DNA of 7,001 nt. It comes from Filomicrobium sp. GTDB taxonomy: Bacteria > Pseudomonadota > Alphaproteobacteria > Rhizobiales > Hyphomicrobiaceae. The stretch is from the NCBI GenBank assembly GCA_021775655.1, contig JAJFHK010000306.1, positions 1 to 7,001 on the forward strand, given 5' to 3'. Below, piece after piece: positions 1 through 6,500 of the stretch. The notes under the pieces were generated by a model. The model saw nothing but the letters and a program-made list of their open reading frames with translations. It searched no databases and was not told the DNA's origin. Each line of letters opens with the position of its first letter. Position 1 is the stretch's first letter. Both the position numbers and the translations under genes were made by a program.

Positions 1-185
1 GTACCGAGATGGTCAAAGCAATCGACCCGGAAGTGTTGAAGAAGAACATCCTACCGCACATCCCCGTCGGACGCCTCGGCGAGCCAGAAGAAATCGCAAA
101 AATTGTTGCCTTCCTGGCTTCCGAAGATGCTGGGTTCATTACCGGCTCAACGATCTCCGCCAACGGCGGCCAGTATATGATTTAA
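1..185 (+). CDS. phaB: Acetoacetyl-CoA reductase, C-terminal end (partial)
   Basis: This is the last 60 codons of a short-chain dehydrogenase/reductase that enters from the left edge; the first complete codon begins at 3 and TAA is at 183-185. The visible protein runs TEMVKAI, then IPVGRLGEPEEIA, FLASEDAGFITGS and a terminal NGGQYMI. The 'GRLGEPEEIA ... FLAS ... ITG ... NGGQYM' pattern is the standard SDR C-terminus, and the QYM ending with the TEMV segment is characteristic of PhaB/PhbB. That cytoplasmic enzyme uses NADPH to reduce acetoacetyl-CoA to (R)-3-hydroxybutyryl-CoA for polyhydroxybutyrate synthesis. The catalytic Ser-Tyr-Lys residues and the Rossmann motif lie outside the window. 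A 3-oxoacyl-ACP reductase (FabG) is the main alternative, but FabG proteins do not usually end in GGQYM. phaA is commonly upstream in such operons; this is not visible here. Confidence 0.88.
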   Translation, partial: TEMVKAIDPEVLKKNILPHIPVGRLGEPEEIAKIVAFLASEDAGFITGSTISANGGQYMI

Positions 186-221
186 GGGCAATACTGCCCC
201 AATGAAGGCGATAGGCTCTCA

Positions 222-251
222 GGGTCGGCACTCTTGCCGGCCCATCTTTTT
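222..251 (+). terminator. Intrinsic terminator after phaB
   Basis: GGGTCGGCA (222-230) pairs with TGCCGGCCC (235-243) as a 9-bp stem containing one G-U pair, with a CTCT tetraloop. A run of five T (247-251) follows three bases later. It lies 37 bases after the phaB stop, as expected for the end of that transcript. A smaller hairpin, GGGCA/TGCCC (186-199), sits directly after the stop codon but has no T tract. Confidence 0.72.
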
Positions 252-430
252 CCGCCGCCGACTTGTTCTTTTGCGTTTCAATAGACATGCGGCAAAATGC
301 GAAAACAACATATCGTTATCGGTTGAAACACACGGCACAAGGAACGGTGCTCGTTGGAGCGCGTTGAATTCACTGACACGCCAGGGATTGTTGCGATGCC
401 TTTCAGGAGTTGCAACTAGCTGACGAACAA

Positions 431-435
431 AGGAG
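431..435 (+). promoter_or_regulatory. Ribosome binding site that fixes a GTG start
   Basis: AGGAG (within AAAGGAG) lies six bases before the GTG at 442-444. No ATG in that frame is comparably placed, so it decides the start of the BA14K-like gene. A 10-bp perfect palindrome, AGTTGCAACT (408-417), lies just upstream; its role is unknown. Confidence 0.7.
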
Positions 436-441
436 TTCACA

Positions 442-948
442 GTGTGTAAACAACATCATATCTACCGAGCCGCAGGTGCAGCGGCCTTCTCGCTGCTAAC
501 AGCAACAACAGCATTTGCTGCGACGCTTTCACCAGCAACGACCAACACTGCTGCCGCGGCACAAATCGTTGACGCCGCACCAGCTTTCGATCGGGCTTCC
601 CCCGGTCAATCAGCTTCGAAAAACGTTCAGCTCGTTGCTCGAAAAGGTCGCCGTGGTGCGAAGCGGCGTTCACTTCGCCGCAATCGAGGAACCCGCAATC
701 GCCGCTTCCGCAGCCGTGGTCATAAGCGATTGCGCGGACACTACTACCGTCGTCGCCATCGCGGAGGCCACATCGCCGCGGGCATCGCCGGACTAATCAT
801 CGGTGGTGCGATTGCATCATCTCAGCGCAACTACGGCAGCCGCTGGGATAGGTGCGACGCACGATACCGGACATTCCGTTGGAGCGACGGGACGTACATT
901 CCTTACGCTGGATCGCCGCGTGTGTTGTGCCCTTATCTACGCCGATAA
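442..948 (+). CDS. Secreted arginine-rich BA14K-family-like protein
   Basis: This is a 168-residue protein with a GTG start preceded by a good AGGAG. Residues 1-27 form a signal peptide (short polar N-region, hydrophobic AAGAAAFSLL core, AFA-A cleavage site), so export to the periplasm or cell surface is expected. After an Ala/Thr-rich linker comes a very basic stretch, residues 67-107, with 19 arginines in 41 residues. A glycine-rich hydrophobic segment follows (110-126, IAAGIAGLIIGGAIA), which could be a membrane-associating or glycine-zipper helix. Residues 135-165 match the BA14K pattern (W-x-x-C-x-A-R-Y-R-T-F then DGTYIPYAG ... C), with Cys138 and Cys163 placed for a possible disulfide. 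BA14K proteins were described in Brucella as immunoreactive and lectin-like, but most members are uncharacterised. The gene stands alone between two terminators, so it is probably monocistronic. Family assignment is fairly sure; function is not known. Confidence 0.8.
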   Translation: MCKQHHIYRAAGAAAFSLLTATTAFAATLSPATTNTAAAAQIVDAAPAFDRASPGQSASKNVQLVARKGRRGAKRRSLRRNRGTRNRRFRSRGHKRLRGHYYRRRHRGGHIAAGIAGLIIGGAIASSQRNYGSRWDRCDARYRTFRWSDGTYIPYAGSPRVLCPYLRR

Positions 949-970
949 GGATCAGGCTTGACGACAAGAT

Positions 971-1010
971 AAAAGAGCCCCGCTTACTAGGCGGGGCTCT
1001 TTTTTTATTT
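971..1010 (+). terminator. Strong intrinsic terminator after the BA14K-like gene
   Basis: AAAAGAGCCCCGC (971-983) and GCGGGGCTCTTTT (991-1003) form a perfect 13-bp stem with a 7-base loop, TTACTAG. The T tract runs 1000-1006 and continues as ATTT. It starts 22 bases after the TAA at 946-948. On the opposite strand the stem is followed by only four T, so it should act mainly on plus-strand transcripts. Confidence 0.93.
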
Positions 1011-1290
1011 CCGAAGTTTAAGTCTCTATACTCAAACGCCATGCAAATTTGACGGCCTGCAATCACACCAACCGCCACCAGCTCAATTGCGGCAAGCGTT
1101 ACACCGCAAACCAAACTAATCGCCGCTCCTGGCAATGACAGGCACTCAATTTATCACCGACAGGCTCAATCTCTGAAGTCTCGATGGACAAACACAGCAA
1201 AAGGTCGTTTCTCCCCTTGAGATACCGACCAACGAAATCCCACGGATCATTTAACCCCCGGTTCGCATCTGGACGAATGAAAACAACCGG
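1011..1290. other. Stretch with no recognisable gene
   Basis: Between the plus-strand terminator and the probable minus-strand terminator I see no gene I can support. Open frames on the minus strand begin at TTG codons without convincing Shine-Dalgarno sequences, run through the terminator hairpins, and resemble no family I know. No tRNA-like cloverleaf, tandem repeat or insertion-sequence end is apparent. It is best read as a convergent intergenic region where plus-strand and minus-strand units end towards each other. Confidence 0.5.
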
Positions 1291-1313
1291 CCCGGCGAGT
1301 TGACTCGACCGGG
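1278..1313 (-). terminator. Probable terminator of the cytochrome c gene
   Basis: Read on the minus strand, CCCGGTCGAG (1313-1304) pairs with CTCGCCGGG (1299-1291) around a TCAA loop, with a single bulged T. The T-rich sequence TTGTTTT follows a few bases later. It begins about 31 bases after the cytochrome stop. The T tract is interrupted and offset, so efficiency may be moderate. Confidence 0.5.
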
Positions 1314-1344
1314 TCGATTGAACTTTTGGCAAGCAGTGGGAAAG

Positions 1345-1734
1345 TTATTTATTCTTGAGGTGCGAAACAATCGCGGCCCGAACAGCACCATCTCCTATTC
1401 CAGAGTATGGTTTCATATTGTTGCCGGGTACCACCAATTCCGGATCGGCGATGAATTGATCGAGCTTTTCCGCCGTCCATTCAAAATCTGCGCTTTCCAA
1501 CGCTGACGAATAACCAAAGCCTTGAGCACCGCCAGCCTTGCGACCAATGATGCCGTTCAAGTTCGGCCCGAGCCGATTGTCCCCTGCTTCGGTGGTGTGA
1601 CAGGTTCGGCAATAGTTGTTGAACATGAGCTGTCCATCGTTCTCCGAGCCATCTTCGGCCGTCGCTGCCGCGGTGGCGAATCCACACGTACCAGCAATAA
1701 AAATCGCGACAAATTTCAGTTTCACTCGTCCCAT
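1345..1734 (-). CDS. Exported class I cytochrome c
   Basis: This is a 129-residue precursor of a small soluble monohaem cytochrome c that should carry electrons in the periplasm. Residues 1-26 form a signal peptide (MGRVKLK, hydrophobic FVAIFIAG core, Ala-rich end), leaving about 103 mature residues, the usual size for class I. The haem attachment site is C42-R-T-C45-H46. The following GPNLNGIIGRKAG block and the GNNM segment, with Met107 as probable sixth iron ligand, fit the cytochrome c2/mitochondrial-type fold. The YSGIG and final AIVSHLK helix complete it. The frame stays open 35 codons further upstream, but ATG 1734 is preferred: GGAGG lies six bases before it and the signal peptide then starts correctly. 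The gene lies 170 bases downstream of the glutamate dehydrogenase on the same strand, probably with its own promoter. The exact redox partner cannot be told. Confidence 0.9.
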   Translation of the reverse strand: MGRVKLKFVAIFIAGTCGFATAAATAEDGSENDGQLMFNNYCRTCHTTEAGDNRLGPNLNGIIGRKAGGAQGFGYSSALESADFEWTAEKLDQFIADPELVVPGNNMKPYSGIGDGAVRAAIVSHLKNK

Positions 1735-1740
1735 GGGAAA

Positions 1741-1745
1741 CCTCC
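1741..1745 (-). promoter_or_regulatory. Ribosome binding site that fixes the cytochrome c start
   Basis: GGAGG on the minus strand is separated by six bases (TTTCCC) from the ATG at 1734-1732. This selects that ATG over in-frame starts further upstream, which would place extra residues before the signal peptide. Confidence 0.8.
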
Positions 1746-1853
1746 GGGAGTTAATAATTTGTGTAACTGGAGTAAAACGGGCGAGCATGCAGCGGGTTCC
1801 CAATCTCGCTGCGAATGCCGTTAAACCGTTTAAGAACATCGGGCTCCATTGAT

Positions 1854-1866
1854 GTGCAATTGCACG
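1854..1866 (-). promoter_or_regulatory. Palindromic motif upstream of cytochrome c
   Basis: GTGCAATTGCAC (1854-1865) is a perfect 12-bp palindrome. The 11-mer GCAATTGCACG (1856-1866) is repeated exactly at 3413-3423. This copy lies about 120 bases before the cytochrome start. The position in front of two same-strand genes suggests a transcription factor site, but no regulator is identified. A small GCGG-TTCG-CCGC hairpin (1888-1899) lies between it and the dehydrogenase stop and is too short to call a terminator. Confidence 0.3.
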
Positions 1867-1904
1867 TTAACCATGGCTGAGTGCAAAGCGGCGAACCGCA
1901 ACCT

Positions 1905-3311
1905 TCAAATCCCAATCGCACCATAAGCATCGGCGCATCGCTTGATTGCGATTGCGTAGGCCGCTGTACGTAAGTCCGACATTCCGCCCGGTCCATTCCA
2001 TCCTGATCGAATTTCGCCGTAGGCGGTTCGCATCATGTCGTCGAGACCGGATCGCACAAGGTCGATTTCGCTGGCGCCTTGAACGAACGAGCGCGCCATA
2101 TCCTGCGGGAACACCGCACCCGTCATCTTTTCCAGGGAACTCGCCAGCAACTGATGACTCGACTCATGATGGCGTCGTTCCATGAGACCAAATGGAATGT
2201 GCGTCAAATTCTTGACCCACTCGAAATAGCTGACCACCACGCCACCAGCATTGACGAACAGATCAGGCATCACGACGATGCCGCGTTCCCGCAGAATCTT
2301 GTCACCTTCAAACGTGGTTGGTCCATTGGCGGCCTCGACGACAAGCTTAGCTTGAATGTCTGGCGCATTGGCATCGTGGATAACCTGTTCGAGTGCTGCA
2401 GGAATAAGGATGTCGCACGGCCGCGTTAGCACACTGGCGCCGTCTTCCACGAATTCGGCTCCTTCAAAGCCTGCCAGACCTCCGGTTTTTGCCATGTGCT
2501 GCTTGAGCGCCTCGATCGGCAAACCGGATTCTAACCAGATCGCACCGTCGCGCTCGATCACACCGACCACGCGGCAGCCGTCTTCTTCGCTCAAGAACTT
2601 CGCGGCATGATATCCGACGTTACCCAACCCCTGGACGATGACGGCTTTATCCTTCAATTGTCCAGAAAGCCCAGCTCTCTCCATGTCCTCTTTGTGTCGA
2701 AAGAATTCCCGGATCACAAATTGGGTGCCCCGCCCAGTCGCCTCGATGCGCCCTTCTATTCCCCCCATTGCCAGCGGCTTACCTGTGACACAAGCCAACG
2801 CGTTGATATCGTTCGGCGACCACCGGCGGTACTCATCGGCCATCCAAACCATTGTCATTTCGTTGGTGCCCATGTCGGGGGCTGGAACATTCTGGCTAGG
2901 TCCAAGAAAATTATGACGGGCAAGTTCCTGAGTAAATCGACGCGTAATGCGCTCTAGTTCCTCGCGCTTCCAATCCGCTGGATTAATCCTTAGTCCACCC
3001 TTCGAACCACCAAATGGCAGCCCCATCAACGCACATTTGTAGGTCATCAGGGCAGCCAGTGCCTCGACCTCTTCCTGGTCGACGCTCGGCGCGTAGCGGA
3101 TGCCACCTTTCGCCGGCGTAAAATGCGTACTATGCACACCGCGCCATCCAAGAAACGTTTCCACTCGCCCGCGCAGCCTGACGCCAAACCGTGTAACGTA
3201 AGTCGCGTTACAGATACGAATCTTGTCGGCAAGCCCATCTTGCATGGGTACGAAGACCGATGCGGCATTGAACTGCCGATTGACGTCATCGAGGAAAGAT
3301 TGACCGGACAT
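1905..3311 (-). CDS. gdhA: Glutamate dehydrogenase (Glu/Leu/Phe/Val dehydrogenase family)
   Basis: This 468-residue cytoplasmic enzyme should interconvert glutamate and 2-oxoglutarate plus ammonia, linking nitrogen assimilation to the TCA cycle. The N-terminal substrate domain has TPAKGGIRYAP (Lys68), MTYKCAL (Lys92) and the family signature LPFGGSKGGLRINP with catalytic Lys104. Asp146 in PAPDMGT is the expected catalytic aspartate. The cofactor domain has a Rossmann VQGLGNVG (226-233). NAGGVVVSYFEW includes Ser361. Lys68, Lys92, Lys104, Asp146 and Ser361 match in order and spacing the residues that bind glutamate in the clostridial enzyme, which favours glutamate over leucine or phenylalanine. 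Glu253 after the second Rossmann strand hints at NAD use, weakly. The frame also contains an ATG six codons upstream (3329), but only ATG 3311 has a nearby GAGGA. The gene stands 234 bases from the patatin-like gene, room for its own promoter. The substrate call is an inference from residues; gdhA is used as a generic symbol. Confidence 0.92.
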   Translation of the reverse strand: MSGQSFLDDVNRQFNAASVFVPMQDGLADKIRICNATYVTRFGVRLRGRVETFLGWRGVHSTHFTPAKGGIRYAPSVDQEEVEALAALMTYKCALMGLPFGGSKGGLRINPADWKREELERITRRFTQELARHNFLGPSQNVPAPDMGTNEMTMVWMADEYRRWSPNDINALACVTGKPLAMGGIEGRIEATGRGTQFVIREFFRHKEDMERAGLSGQLKDKAVIVQGLGNVGYHAAKFLSEEDGCRVVGVIERDGAIWLESGLPIEALKQHMAKTGGLAGFEGAEFVEDGASVLTRPCDILIPAALEQVIHDANAPDIQAKLVVEAANGPTTFEGDKILRERGIVVMPDLFVNAGGVVVSYFEWVKNLTHIPFGLMERRHHESSHQLLASSLEKMTGAVFPQDMARSFVQGASEIDLVRSGLDDMMRTAYGEIRSGWNGPGGMSDLRTAAYAIAIKRCADAYGAIGI

Positions 3312-3315
3312 GCTG

Positions 3316-3320
3316 TCCTC
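3316..3320 (-). promoter_or_regulatory. Ribosome binding site that fixes the dehydrogenase start
   Basis: On the minus strand GAGGA (3320-3316) lies four bases before ATG 3311-3309. The alternative in-frame ATG at 3329 has only a remote AGGA about 14 bases away. The downstream ATG is therefore preferred. Confidence 0.6.
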
Positions 3321-3412
3321 ACAAAGCATTCTGCTGAAAGACTGATCCTACACCCATTTTGACGTACAGGACCGCAATTCTATGGAATTTGAGCTGCCGA
3401 AATAAAACCGTC

Positions 3413-3423
3413 GCAATTGCACG
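3413..3423 (-). promoter_or_regulatory. Second copy of the palindromic motif, upstream of gdhA
   Basis: GCAATTGCACG here is identical to 1856-1866 and contains the 8-bp palindrome GCAATTGC. It lies about 100 bases before the dehydrogenase start, where a promoter would be expected. Counting flanks, 15 of 18 bases agree between the two copies. No clear -35/-10 pair could be assigned in this gap. A further AATTC-TATG-GAATT inverted repeat is at 3376-3389. Confidence 0.3.
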
Positions 3424-3490
3424 CTCAACACCCCGAATTCTCAGAGATACGCAGTCGGTTCGAACGTACCGGCCAAAGTTCGTGAAACAA

Positions 3491-3516
3491 GAATAGTTTG
3501 GCTAACTGAGGTCAGC
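3491..3516 (-). terminator. Weak candidate terminator of the patatin-like gene
   Basis: On the minus strand GCTGAC (3516-3511) can pair with GTTAGC (3506-3501) around a CTCA loop, with one G-U pair. An A/T-rich but interrupted sequence (CAAACTATTCTTG) follows. It lies about 30 bases after the stop codon. The stem is only 6 bp, so this is tentative. Confidence 0.25.
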
Positions 3517-3545
3517 ATTACTGCCGTGGCCCCGTGGTCGAGAAG

Positions 3546-6500
3546 CTATGGATCGGTCTTTCCAGGAGCTGCTGTCACGGGTTCCGCCACGGCAGAAGGC
3601 GTTTCGACAGGCGGCGTCGCGGCGCTTGTTGGCTCAGCCACAGCCGCGGTCGGCACAGCTGCCGCTAGAGACGGGTCATCCTTATCGTTCGCTTTATCCA
3701 CCTCCGGCACAGGATCGGGCATCCGCCGCGCGCTTTGGATCGAGCTGAACGCTTTCCAGTTTGTCCGGTTGCCGCCCAAGTCGAGCTGCTCGTCGAGGTA
3801 CTTCTGCACGACCTTCGAAAGCCACCAACTCATTGAGAGTTCGGCTGCCGGGTTGTCGGGATTGGGGTCGACCGTAATATATGCGAACCCCTGTTCCTTT
3901 TTCTTCGATCCGGCGCTGTCCTTCAGCTCCTTACAAAGGTCAATAGCTGCAAGCGAACCGCGCGCGCTTCGCGTTCCCAACATTGCGCCGAACGGAGAAT
4001 TGATCACTGAGAACGCGATCGATTCCGGCGTATCCTTGGGCAAGTTTATCCGGTGGTCGTAGTGGAAACAGTCCATATTCGATTGCGACGGCTCATTATT
4101 GATAAGGATCACAAGCGGGTCGAGGCCGTAGATCTTGCGAAGCGCCGTGGCAAGTTCGTGCGAGGTTATCGCTCCAAAGTTTTCAAAATAGCCACCGTCA
4201 ACGACACGGTCGACGATCTTGCAATCCCGGTTCCTGATATTCCCGTGAGGTGAGATCACTGGGAACCGCGCACTCATCGTCGCCCCCGTGCTAAGCGGAA
4301 TATCGCGCACCGGCGCGCACCGGTCATCTGCCTCTCTGTTGGCCCTTTCCTCATTCGTGAGATTGTCGCTGGCCAACATCTCGTGCAAATCGTATGCGTC
4401 ACGGAAAAGATAATCCTTTTCCTTGTCGAACCGTGGGTCGTCCGTCTCCAATCGGACGTTGATATCGCTCGCCACAATACGCCGGCCTGTCGTCACCGAC
4501 GTTCCGTTTAGCAACAGCACCGGAAGCCAGTTCTTCGGATCGGCCTTGAGGACTGTCTTCCGCACTTCGAGCATTGGCTGTGATAGAGCGCCTTCATTCG
4601 GAAGCTGCCCGTACTTTGTCGAGTCATTTACTTTTGCCGGTCCACCTTCCTTGGCAGGGTCCTCTTTTGTTTTTTGCCCCCACGGTCCTTCTCCGGTGAG
4701 TTTCGAGCGTGTCATATTGTTATAGCGAGCTTCCCATGCCCGCTCGAGGACGGCCGCCCGATCGCCGAAATACGACATGCCGAAGAGGTCGGTACTTACG
4801 AGGCTGATGAACACCGGCGACAGGAAATCTCCGGCCATGACCAATTCGAGGCAACTCCGCCAGGATAACGGCGGATATTTCTCGTGGTGAACCAGCTTAT
4901 TTCCGGAGAGGAACCACTCTGTATCATGAACGTCGCCTCCCAACATCTCATCGACGACGATCTTCGCTTCCTGACGTTCTTCTTCAGTGAGAAAGTCCGG
5001 CATCATCGACTTGACGAATTTGCAGGGTGGCGGAGTTTCGTTGATTACAACCTCTTCTGGCAGAGGTCTGTTCAACTGAGCATCAGCCAGGGCCGCATAG
5101 GCAACGACGGCTCCAAGAGAACCTCCCGACACGCTCGAAATCGAGAATAGCTGCTGTTCGAATGGTCTGACCTTTTTACCAAATCCCAGACGGCCACCCG
5201 TTGGCTCCCAGACCATCGCCTTGCCGTCGGCCGAGGTCGTCGCAATTCTGTTGCCGCTAGGGGCAAACTCAACGCTCTTAACGGGTTCCCGATGTGGTTT
5301 GTACTGGGCAATCTGCACTAGATCGGCAAACACACCAGGCTCGCCAATTGACTCCCACAAGAATACAGATCCGTTTGCGTGTGCCGTCGCAACGACCTTG
5401 CCGTTCGCATGCAAGTCAGCACTCGTCAATTGCGGAAATGAAACCTTGGAAGGGCCTGACGGCTGCTCGACGGATTCTTCGGCTTTCACCTGAGCGACGA
5501 CTTTTCCGGACTCCAGATCGAATACACGCGCGATGTTATCCTGTGAGGCCGTCACGACGTAGCGGTTGTCAGATCCGAACGCCACACTGAGGACCGCTGC
5601 CCCACCACGATACTCCGGTACATCTTCTGTAGCATCGGCGTAGGGATCGAGCTTACGCACGATTGCTCCGGTCTCTGCGTCGAACAAAATTGCCGTGTCG
5701 TGATCGTAGAATGCAACAATATGCTTGCCATCAGGACTATAGACTGCGCCCCGTGTCAGATGATATTCATCGCCGAAGTCGTGTTTCAACTCGAGCATCG
5801 GCTTGTCGTGCAGTTCGGGTTCGCCATCGTTATATTGCGCTTCCCACACCTGAATGCCGAACCACGTCGCCGTTACCAATTGCTTCGTCGCATACGTATC
5901 GCTCAACGGACTGAAGTCAACGCCGACCAAATCAATTTCGTGCTTGAAAACGTGCCGAACCCTGCCCCCGCGCCAAAGTCGGGCGGTCTCGTCGGCAGAT
6001 GCCGTCGCGACCTCGCCGCCATCCGGAGAGTACACCGCGGAAAGTATATTCCCAGTGTGGGCAGCCCAGTCCTTTTTCGCAGCGTTTTGACCCGCTACTT
6101 GGGCACCGGATGGAATTGCTTTGTGCGAAGCGTATTTGTCGTACTTGCTGACAAACGTTCCCTCGCCTGAGCCAATGTTCCACGTCCGAACTGTATGGCT
6201 CGTCGATGACGTCACAACATTTGTGCCATTACCATTGAACTTTGCCGAATTGAACGTGCCGCCGCCTCCGTCCAACACGACATGCACTTTGACGGGGCTT
6301 TCTATTGTTTCATCGATGAGCTTGCCGATAAGCCCGGCAACAAGGAAGCCTGCACGACTGGCGCCACCAGCAGCCGCGATCAAAATAGGACGGGGACAAT
6401 CCGCAAGTGTTTCCCGCCTCTGTAAAAGACGTGGGCCGGATAGCATTCCAACCCTGCTGCGGATGCGCCGCTTAGAGAGCTCCCGTCGCCGAAATGCACT

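Noticed and set aside
797..1135. A minus-strand frame with a hydrophobic N-terminus (AAISLVCGVTLAAIELVAVGVIAG).
   Set aside because: It starts at TTG without a well-spaced ribosome site, runs through the strong plus-strand terminator and continues antisense into the BA14K-like gene. No family resemblance.
1230..1275. CCCCCGGTTCGCATC resembling a tRNA T-loop.
   Set aside because: The flanking bases do not pair as a T-stem and no acceptor, D or anticodon arm can be drawn.
1099..1332. A minus-strand frame of 77 codons downstream of the cytochrome gene.
   Set aside because: It starts at TTG with no Shine-Dalgarno and begins upstream of, and reads through, the probable cytochrome terminator. I recognise no motif; the possibility of a decayed gene remnant remains open but unsupported.
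1735..1839. Longer N-terminus for the cytochrome c (start at 1839, 164 residues).
   Set aside because: It would put a polar 35-residue leader before an otherwise perfect signal peptide, and the internal ATG at 1734 has a good GGAGG.
1888..1899. GCGG-TTCG-CCGC hairpin after the dehydrogenase stop as a terminator.
   Set aside because: Only four base pairs and three following T; stable tetraloop but too short to support a call.
3526..4062. A 178-codon plus-strand frame opposite the end of the patatin-like gene, with Ala/Gly/Ser-rich sequence.
   Set aside because: It is the complement of the Pro/Ala-rich tail and catalytic end of a gene with clear domain motifs; low-complexity antisense frames are expected there.
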